From Bacillota bacterium (GTDB taxonomy: Bacteria; Bacillota; Dethiobacteria; DTU022): a stretch of DNA of 5,356 bases. Below are positions 1-4,782 of the stretch, in pieces. The stretch is from the NCBI GenBank assembly GCA_012510325.1, contig JAAZIG010000149.1, positions 1-5,356 on the forward strand, in the 5' to 3' direction. Under the pieces are notes generated by a model. It ran no database searches. It was not told the DNA's origin and worked only from the letters and a program-made list of their open reading frames with translations. The stretch's first letter is position 1, and each line of letters opens with the position of its first letter. The translations under genes and the position numbers were made by a program.

Positions 1-1401
1 CTCCACTCCGGTGATGGCACCGGTCTTTAAATCCAGTTTGGGCTGGTACTCGAGAAAGAACTCATTGCGCTCCATCGCCCGAGGCAGGCTCTCCACAAAC
101 ATGGATCTTTCACTAAATTGCGTTTTTATCTCCATGGAGGAAAACTGGTAGTTGTTGTTCCCCTTCTCTTTCGCAGCATACATGGCCAGATCCGCCGCTT
201 TCATGAGCGATTGCTTATCCTGACCGTCCTGCGGATAGATGCCGATACCGATACTCGCCGAAAGAGAGTACGCTTTCCCGTTAATATCGAGCTTTTCCCG
301 GACAGTGGCAAGAATTTTATTGACCAGGGTGGTCAGGTTCTTCACGTTGGTCACATTTCTGACCAGAATTACGAACTCATCTCCGCCAAGGCGGGCAATA
401 AAGTCGGAAGCCCGCAGCGACTGCCGCAATCTTTGGGCGCACTCCACCAGCACCAGATCGCCGGTTTCATGGCCAAAAGTATCGTTGACTATTTTAAATC
501 CATCAAGATCGACAAATAAGAGGGCAAACTGCTGCCGGTAACGGTAAGCAAAGTCGATATTATGCTGAAGGACCTCCTGGAACATGCTCCGGTTGGGCAA
601 TCCGGTGAGCACATCGTGTGTGGCCAGATAGTGAATCTGTTCCTCGTGTTTTTTCCTCTCGGTGATATCGCGGGCAATCCCCCGGAAACCGACCGCCCGG
701 CCCTGTTTATCCCTGATCAGGGAGACAGAGATTTCACAAAACCCCTTGGTCTCATCCTTCCGGGACAGCTCAAAAGAGTAGGCCTGCACCGGCTCCCCTG
801 TCTGATAAACTCTGTTGAAAAGCACGAACAGCTCCCTGGCGGTATTGTTTCCCACATACTGCTGCTGACTCATCCCGATGAGCTCTTCGCGGGTATAACC
901 CAGGTTGTGACATAACGAATCATTAACAAAGATAAACCGGCCCCTTAAATCAACCTCGAAACAGGCATCCTCGATATTCTCGATGATCGCGCGGTACCTT
1001 TCTTCGGACCGGCGCAACCGCTCTTCCATCTTCCTGCGCTCGGTAACATCCCGGGAGGTGCCCCTGAAGCCAACAGGCTTACCGGAATCGTCCAGCATCA
1101 AAGATGCAGATATCTCCACCTGCCTCCAGGAACCGTCTTTTCTGATGGCCTCATAATCGATGAGTTGGCCGGTTATCCCGGTTTGAAAGATCTGGTTGAA
1201 GGCCCGGTATGCTTTCCGCGCATTTTCCTCATCCGTCAGTTCCCGGTAATTCATCCCGATGATCTCGTCTCTAGTGTAACCGTAAAGCCGGCAGAACGCC
1301 GAATTGACATAGATGTAGGTACCGGACAGATCAATCTCAAAATAGCCGTCCTGAATATTGTCTATGATCGCACGATATTCTTTTTCTTGCAGACCGTCCA
1401 T
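1..1401 (-). CDS. PAS-PAS-GGDEF-EAL cyclic-di-GMP signalling protein (C-terminus off the left edge)
   Basis: Reading leftward from ATG 1401, 467 codons stay open to base 1. Two PAS sensor domains come first (about residues 8-122 and 135-249), each ending in a PAC-like R-D-[VI]-T-E-R stretch. A GGDEF diguanylate cyclase domain follows from about residue 257: THDVLTGLPNR, FVDLDGFKIVND, then intact GGDEF at 339-343. An R330-A-S-D333 inhibitory site lies the canonical five residues before it. An EAL phosphodiesterase domain opens near residue 436 (FFLEYQPKLDL) and is cut by the window edge, so its catalytic residues cannot be judged. No signal peptide or membrane segment is visible, so the protein is probably a cytosolic sensor; its ligand is unknown. 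From family knowledge, the GGDEF half makes c-di-GMP from GTP and the EAL half hydrolyses it. GGAGG five bases upstream fixes the start; in-frame ATGs at 1413 and 1449 lack a good site. The gene lies 204 bases downstream of ymdB on the same strand. Confidence 0.95.
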   Translation of the reverse strand, partial: MDGLQEKEYRAIIDNIQDGYFEIDLSGTYIYVNSAFCRLYGYTRDEIIGMNYRELTDEENARKAYRAFNQIFQTGITGQLIDYEAIRKDGSWRQVEISASLMLDDSGKPVGFRGTSRDVTERRKMEERLRRSEERYRAIIENIEDACFEVDLRGRFIFVNDSLCHNLGYTREELIGMSQQQYVGNNTARELFVLFNRVYQTGEPVQAYSFELSRKDETKGFCEISVSLIRDKQGRAVGFRGIARDITERKKHEEQIHYLATHDVLTGLPNRSMFQEVLQHNIDFAYRYRQQFALLFVDLDGFKIVNDTFGHETGDLVLVECAQRLRQSLRASDFIARLGGDEFVILVRNVTNVKNLTTLVNKILATVREKLDINGKAYSLSASIGIGIYPQDGQDKQSLMKAADLAMYAAKEKGNNNYQFSSMEIKTQFSERSMFVESLPRAMERNEFFLEYQPKLDLKTGAITGVE

Positions 1402-1406
1402 CGGTT

Positions 1407-1411
1407 CCTCC
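1407..1411 (-). promoter_or_regulatory. Shine-Dalgarno site of the PAS-GGDEF-EAL gene
   Basis: GGAGG on the minus strand ends five bases before ATG 1401. It overlaps the alternative in-frame ATG at 1411-1413, which argues that 1401 rather than 1413 is the start used. Confidence 0.7.
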
Positions 1412-1538
1412 ATTTGCCAACAGAGTGCTATATTTCGCTGTCGCTTCATGGCGGAACTATCTGTCTTCAAGTAATATTGGCAATGATATCTTCTATAATC
1501 TTCAACATCTTTTTACATTTTCCTGCAAAAGATAGCTG

Positions 1539-1567
1539 ATTAGAGAAAAAATTCTTGAATTTCTCAA
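1539..1567 (-). promoter_or_regulatory. Predicted sigma70-type promoter for the PAS-GGDEF-EAL gene
   Basis: On the minus strand, TTGAGA (1562-1567, five of six matches to TTGACA) and TCTAAT (1539-1544, five of six matches to TATAAT) are separated by exactly 17 bases. Transcription would begin near 1532 and leave a leader of about 130 bases before ATG 1401. The spacer contains a perfect dyad AAATTC-TT-GAATTT (1549-1562), a possible operator. The promoter lies just downstream of the ymdB stop codon, so the signalling gene could be transcribed independently of ymdB. This is a consensus match only. Confidence 0.5.
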
Positions 1568-1605
1568 TATAAAGTCCCCGTTGCAACAGGTTGCCCCCCC
1601 GCCGG

Positions 1606-2385
1606 CTACTCCCGGACCAGGATTCGCTCTATTTTTTCCGCCCTTCCGGCGGAATCCACGGTGCAGCAAATTGCGCCAATTATTTGTTTCCCGGGGCAGG
1701 GTTCAAAACGGACCGGGCGCTGTGTTAAGAAATGCTCCAGCGCACCTTCACGTTTTGCTCCGATAACCCCCTCATAGCTGCCGGTCATTCCAACATCGGT
1801 GATATAGGCAGTACCTCCCGGGAGGATGATCTCATCAGCCGTTTGCACATGGGTGTGCGTCCCGAGCAATGCGCTGACCCTTCCGGCTACATGCCAGCCG
1901 GCGGCAATCTTTTCCGAGGAGGCCTCACCGTGGAAATCGACGATGACAACGGGGGTGACTGCACGGATCTTTTCAATTTCCCGATCCAGCGTTCTGAAAG
2001 GACAATCGAAATTTTGCGGAGAAAAGACCCGGCCGCAGACGTTGATCACCCCCACGGCGGTCCCGTCCGCAGCCGCATAGATCCCGGCCCCGCTGCCCGG
2101 AGCGCCGGGAGGGTAATTTGCCGGCCGCAGAATCCGCTCCTCTGTATCGATAACCCGGTAGATATCTTTTTGGTTCCAGATATGGTTGCCCGAGGTGATC
2201 ACATCGACCCCCATGGCAAAGAGCTCCTGCGCCACCGCTCCGGTAAGGCCAAACCCCCCGGCGGCATTCTCTCCATTGACAATGGTCAGATCTATTTCAT
2301 ATTTACGACTCAGCTCCGGAAGTATCTCCTTCAAAAAAGAACGTCCCGGGGAACCGAAAACATCTCCGACAAACAGAAATTTCAT
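1606..2385 (-). CDS. ymdB: YmdB-like metallophosphoesterase (TIGR00282 family), probable 2',3'-cyclic nucleotide phosphodiesterase
   Basis: This complete 259-residue protein has the usual family length. Metal-binding motifs appear in order: GDVFG (D8), NGENAAGG (E39, N40), SGNHIW (N67, H68), VDFHGEASSEK (H152) and GTHTHVQTAD (H177, H179), followed by the family hallmark GGTAYITDVGMTG (191-202). Family knowledge: Bacillus subtilis YmdB is a cytosolic, dimetal phosphodiesterase acting on 2',3'-cAMP and related cyclic nucleotides, and it influences the choice between biofilm and motility. All the metal ligands I can place are present, so the enzyme is probably active; its substrate here is inferred. 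AGGAGGT seven bases before ATG 2385 fixes the start. In many bacteria ymdB follows the ribonuclease Y gene, but here the upstream neighbour is a divergent crotonase gene. The signalling gene downstream could be partly co-transcribed, as I see no clear terminator between them. Confidence 0.95.
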   Translation of the reverse strand: MKFLFVGDVFGSPGRSFLKEILPELSRKYEIDLTIVNGENAAGGFGLTGAVAQELFAMGVDVITSGNHIWNQKDIYRVIDTEERILRPANYPPGAPGSGAGIYAAADGTAVGVINVCGRVFSPQNFDCPFRTLDREIEKIRAVTPVVIVDFHGEASSEKIAAGWHVAGRVSALLGTHTHVQTADEIILPGGTAYITDVGMTGSYEGVIGAKREGALEHFLTQRPVRFEPCPGKQIIGAICCTVDSAGRAEKIERILVRE

Positions 2386-2391
2386 TGCGCG

Positions 2392-2398
2392 ACCTCCT
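2392..2398 (-). promoter_or_regulatory. Strong Shine-Dalgarno site of ymdB
   Basis: AGGAGGT on the minus strand is fully complementary to the anti-Shine-Dalgarno sequence and sits about seven bases before ATG 2385, so it defines that start. Confidence 0.8.
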
Positions 2399-2436
2399 CT
2401 ATGATCTTCTGAACCGGTTACCGAAGCTTCTGCTTG

Positions 2437-2465
2437 ATCTTAACACCATTTCCAGACAATCTCAA
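2437..2465 (-). promoter_or_regulatory. Predicted extended -10 promoter for ymdB
   Basis: On the minus strand, TTGAGA (2460-2465) lies 17 bases from TAAGAT (2437-2442). A TG dinucleotide one base upstream of the -10 box makes an extended -10 element. Transcription would start near 2430 and give a leader of about 45 bases. The -35 hexamer and spacer length equal those of the promoter predicted for the signalling gene downstream. This is a consensus match only. Confidence 0.5.
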
Positions 2466-2524
2466 TTTCCGCAGCCGGTGCTGAAAAACATATCGGTGGA
2501 TAAAAAAAGGATAATATTCCTTCT

Positions 2525-2623
2525 ATGATGAATTTTATACAGAGTCTTCAGTTTATTGTTAGCGGGTGCGCCGGATTTGGACTTGTTTGCAGCTGCTCCA
2601 TAGTTTTAAACGTTATCTTGTGA
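2525..2623 (+). CDS. Possible 32-codon hydrophobic leader ORF upstream of the crotonase gene
   Basis: ATG 2525 (a second ATG follows at 2528) opens 32 codons ending at TGA 2621-2623. The peptide is mostly hydrophobic, with three cysteines and a run such as FIVSGCAGFGLVCSCSIVLN that could span a membrane. The stop codon lies one base before the Shine-Dalgarno site of the crotonase gene, an arrangement that would allow translational coupling. Against it, the nearest purine-rich site (AAGGA, 2507-2511) is 13 bases from the first ATG, which is long, and no promoter is evident. I do not recognise the peptide. Chance is a real possibility in a 252-base intergenic region. Confidence 0.2.
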   Translation: MMNFIQSLQFIVSGCAGFGLVCSCSIVLNVIL

Positions 2624-2627
2624 CAAG
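2617..2627. repeat. Short perfect dyad CTTGT-G-ACAAG before the crotonase start
   Basis: An 11-base inverted repeat (5-base arms, 1-base centre) overlaps the stop codon of the possible leader ORF and the first bases of the crotonase Shine-Dalgarno site. Its one-base centre rules out an RNA hairpin using the full arms. If it is functional, it would be a protein-binding site on DNA; its position would suit repression. Confidence 0.25.
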
Positions 2628-2631
2628 GAGG
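2625..2631 (+). promoter_or_regulatory. Strong Shine-Dalgarno site of the crotonase gene
   Basis: AAGGAGG lies six bases before ATG 2638. It selects this start over the in-frame GTG at 2566, which has no such site and would add 24 residues unlike the family's N-terminus. Confidence 0.85.
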
Positions 2632-2637
2632 GGTTTG

Positions 2638-3465
2638 ATGAGCCCGTCGACGTACGCTTTCTACCGGGTGGAGAAAAAGAAGCCTCTTGCCTGGGTGTTC
2701 CTGAACAAACCGGAAAAGAGAAATGCCATGGGTCCGCAGGCTTGGGAAGAGATTGTCCCCATTTTTAATGATATTGCCGCCGACGAAGAGATCCGGGCCG
2801 CTATTATCACCGGTGAAGGCAGAGATTTCTCTGCAGGCATAGATCTTGTAGAGATGGGACCGATGATCCCGACACTGGCGGAATGGGACCGGAGCGCCAG
2901 GGGTATCACCCAGCTGTTCAAAGCAATCTTCCCCCTGCAGGAGTCCCTGAACACCATTGAAAAGTGTGTCAAGCCTGTGATCTGTGCATTTCACGGTTAC
3001 AGCATCGGCGCCGCTCTCGACTTAGGTGCCGCCTGCGACATCCGCCTCGCTTCAGCGGATGCCCAGATTTCGCTTCGGGAGGCGGCGCTCGCTTTCATCG
3101 CCGATCTGGGCGTCCTTCAGCGGCTGCCCCATATTGTCGGTCAGGGCATCGCCAGGGAGCTTGCCTTTACCGCCCGCTTCGTCGATGCCGAGAGGGCCAA
3201 AGCGATAAATCTGGTCAACGAAGTTTACCCGGACAAGGAATCGCTGCTGCAGGGTGCGGAGGAGCTCGCTCTGGAGATCGCCGCCCAGGCACCGCTGGCG
3301 GTCCAGGGAGCCAAAGAGGTCCTCAATTACTGCCGGGGCAAAGGCATTGCCGAGGGCCTTGAATATGTCGCCGCCCGCAGCGCCATGATCCTGCCTTCAG
3401 AGGATCTGACTGAAGCGATGATCTCTTTTCTGGAAAAGAGGGCTCCGCAATTTAAAGGCAAGTAA
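2638..3465 (+). CDS. Enoyl-CoA hydratase/isomerase (crotonase) family protein, dienoyl-CoA isomerase-like
   Basis: The product is a 275-residue crotonase, about normal length for the family. LNKPEKRNAM (22-31) is the usual N-terminal signature; FSAGIDL (64-70) and GYSIGAALDLGAACDIR (120-136) supply the oxyanion hole and CoA pocket. The residues corresponding to the three catalytic acids of rat delta3,5-delta2,4-dienoyl-CoA isomerase (D176, E196, D204) are D128, E148 and D156, with identical spacings of 20 and 8. The following LQRLP and ELAFTAR also resemble that enzyme. Classical hydratases have Glu at the first of these positions, so isomerisation of 3,5-dienoyl-CoA to 2,4-dienoyl-CoA in degradation of unsaturated acyl-CoAs is the better guess over hydration. 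The true substrate is unproven. No targeting signal is visible, so the protein is presumably cytosolic. The transporter gene follows after 61 bases with no terminator visible, so co-transcription is possible. Confidence 0.93.
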   Translation: MSPSTYAFYRVEKKKPLAWVFLNKPEKRNAMGPQAWEEIVPIFNDIAADEEIRAAIITGEGRDFSAGIDLVEMGPMIPTLAEWDRSARGITQLFKAIFPLQESLNTIEKCVKPVICAFHGYSIGAALDLGAACDIRLASADAQISLREAALAFIADLGVLQRLPHIVGQGIARELAFTARFVDAERAKAINLVNEVYPDKESLLQGAEELALEIAAQAPLAVQGAKEVLNYCRGKGIAEGLEYVAARSAMILPSEDLTEAMISFLEKRAPQFKGK

Positions 3466-3510
3466 CCGCCTCCGGTGAACAGAAAGCTCATCGGAACTAA
3501 TTTGCTTGCC

Positions 3511-3516
3511 AAGGAG
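3511..3516 (+). promoter_or_regulatory. Shine-Dalgarno site supporting a TTG start for the transporter
   Basis: AAGGAG ends ten bases before TTG 3527. The alternative ATG 3554, nine codons inside, has only a weak AAGAG-like stretch upstream. An in-frame stop at 3518-3520 excludes any earlier start. Confidence 0.5.
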
Positions 3517-3526
3517 CTGAAGGGGT

Positions 3527-4645
3527 TTGCCAAAGAAGAATAAGAGCGGTTTCATGGGTGAGATCTCCGGATCGATCGGCGATCTGGGCACCTTTCTGCC
3601 CTATGTCCTCGGGGCCATCTCCGTTGCCGGATTTAACCCGGCGAGTATCTTTACCGGCTTCGGGATCTTCTATATTTTCTGCGGCTGGTTTTACCGGATC
3701 CCCATGGCCGTCCAGCCGATGAAAGTAGCCTCGGCGGCGGTGCTCATTCACAAGCTTACCCCCGGCGAAGTGGCGGCGGCGGGACTCATCGTCGGCGCGG
3801 TGCTGGTACTGCTTGGGCTGACCGGGTTGATCGATGTTATCGGGCGGATCACGCCGGCGGCGGTAATCAGCGGCATTCAGGTAGGCCTGGGGCTCTCCCT
3901 GGCCGTGCTCGGGGTCAAACTCATTGCTACCGAACCGCTCATCGGCTGGCCCATCCTGCTGCTGATGCTGCCCCTGCTCAACAGCAAACGTTTTCCCGCA
4001 GCCATCGCGGCGGTGCTGGCCGGGGTGGCCCTGAATTTCCTGATCCACCGCGGACTGCCCCTGCCTGCCATCTCTCTGGGCCTCCACCTGCCCGAGCTGG
4101 CCCTCCCCGCCGTTTCCGATTTCAACCGCGGTTTTTTCCTCGCCGCCCTGCCGCAGCTGCCCCTGACCCTGGCCAACGCCGTTTTGGTGACCTCGGCGCT
4201 CTCCCGGGAGCTCTACGGCACCCGTGCCGCCAGGGTAAATGACCGCAATCTATGCCTCACCATGGGCGCGGCCAACCTGATCTCGTCGCCTTTGGGCGGA
4301 TATATGATGTGCCACGGAGCCGGCGGGGTCGCCGCCCACCACCGCTTCGGGGGAAGAACAGGCTATACCTCTTATGTCATCGGAGCGGTTCTGCTGGCGG
4401 TGGGGCTGTTTCTGGGGAAAGACGGCGCCGGGCTCTTTGCCCTCATCCCCGAGGCCGCCCTCGGCTGCCTCCTGTTTTACAGCGGAATCGATCTGGCCTC
4501 GGCAGCCAAAAAGATCGAGCAGCGCCAGGATTTCTATATCATCCTCGCAGTCGCCGCCCTCTCCCTGGCGATAAACCCGGCGGTCGCCTTTGTCGCCGGA
4601 TTCATTCTGGCCAAGAGCATCGAAAATAAATGGGTCAAGATCTGA
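3527..4645 (+). CDS. MOT1-type putative sulfate/molybdate transporter
   Basis: The product is a 372-residue inner-membrane protein with roughly ten hydrophobic segments from residue 22 to 364. The MOT1/SulP-related signatures are clear: GDLGTFLP (18-25) and PMAVQPMKV (59-67) in the N-terminal repeat, then QLPLTLANAV (210-219) and the anion-site stretch beginning CHGAGGVAAHHRFGG (262-276). Unlike many SulP proteins it has no C-terminal STAS domain, as is usual for this branch. Plant and algal MOT1 proteins carry molybdate; bacterial members are annotated only as sulfate or molybdate transporters, so the substrate here is open. The PVQPMK motif common in the family has A61 in place of the first proline. 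TTG 3527 is preferred as the start for its upstream AAGGAG; ATG 3554 would give 363 residues and still retain GDLGT. No molybdenum cofactor gene or Moco riboswitch is seen nearby. The gene converges on the aminotransferase gene. Confidence 0.92.
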   Translation: MPKKNKSGFMGEISGSIGDLGTFLPYVLGAISVAGFNPASIFTGFGIFYIFCGWFYRIPMAVQPMKVASAAVLIHKLTPGEVAAAGLIVGAVLVLLGLTGLIDVIGRITPAAVISGIQVGLGLSLAVLGVKLIATEPLIGWPILLLMLPLLNSKRFPAAIAAVLAGVALNFLIHRGLPLPAISLGLHLPELALPAVSDFNRGFFLAALPQLPLTLANAVLVTSALSRELYGTRAARVNDRNLCLTMGAANLISSPLGGYMMCHGAGGVAAHHRFGGRTGYTSYVIGAVLLAVGLFLGKDGAGLFALIPEAALGCLLFYSGIDLASAAKKIEQRQDFYIILAVAALSLAINPAVAFVAGFILAKSIENKWVKI

Positions 4646-4722
4646 CCCCGGAAAGCCCGTGTCCCTGCCGCTGCCGGCAGATAGAGGCGCCCTCCCGCAG
4701 TCCCACGAGTGATGCCCTTAAA

Positions 4723-4760
4723 AATATGTGACCGGCGCTTCGACCAGCCCGTCACATGTT
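4723..4760. terminator. Bidirectional intrinsic terminator between convergent genes
   Basis: Arms AATATGTGAC (4723-4732) and GTCACATGTT (4751-4760) pair over ten bases with one G-U wobble. After a C-C mismatch, GGC (4734-4736) pairs with GCC (4747-4749), leaving a loop of about ten bases. On the minus strand the inner stem runs into ATTTTTAA, a good U-tract for the aminotransferase transcript. On the plus strand a weaker T-rich stretch ending in CTTTT follows, serving the transporter. The position, 77 bases after the transporter stop and about 22 bases after the aminotransferase stop, fits both roles. Confidence 0.65.
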
Positions 4761-4782
4761 CAATCTTTTGAAGCTATCTAAT

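Noticed and set aside
118..915. Plus-strand ORFs within the signalling gene region (133 and 117 codons)
   Set aside because: The minus-strand frame here carries uninterrupted PAS, GGDEF and EAL motifs, so these are antisense shadows.
1581..1600. Possible ymdB terminator (GCAAC-CT-GTTGC next to a run of seven G)
   Set aside because: The two-base loop prevents the full stem from forming, and no T-tract follows on the minus strand.
1402..1605. Riboswitch (for example a c-di-GMP GEMM element) in the signalling gene leader
   Set aside because: I could not find the conserved GEMM core or a stable multi-stem layout; the leader is mostly AT-rich and featureless apart from the promoter.
1732..2412. 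Long plus-strand ORF (226 codons) opposite ymdB
   Set aside because: It is antisense to a gene with full family motifs and a strong ribosome site, its translation resembles no family I know, and it has no good ribosome site. It is a shadow produced by GC-rich codon use.
2566..2637. N-terminal extension of the crotonase from GTG 2566
   Set aside because: No ribosome site precedes this GTG, the 24 added residues do not look like the family's N-terminus, and AAGGAGG sits directly before ATG 2638.
2466..2637. Plus-strand promoter for the crotonase gene
   Set aside because: Several -10-like hexamers occur (for example TATGAT 2524-2529 and TATACA 2536-2541), but none has an acceptable -35 box at 16-18 bases, so none is called.
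3465..3476. Small hairpin ACCG-CCTC-CGGT after the crotonase stop
   Set aside because: The stem is only four base pairs and no T-tract follows, so it is not a credible terminator.
3497..4087. Minus-strand ORF (196 codons) opposite the transporter
   Set aside because: The translation is low-complexity and rich in Q, D, G and R, as expected of the reverse reading of a hydrophobic GC-rich membrane protein.
4646..4722. GC-rich inverted repeat CTGCCGGCAG-like segment after the transporter stop
   Set aside because: It is short, lacks a T-tract, and the hairpin at 4723-4760 is a better terminator.
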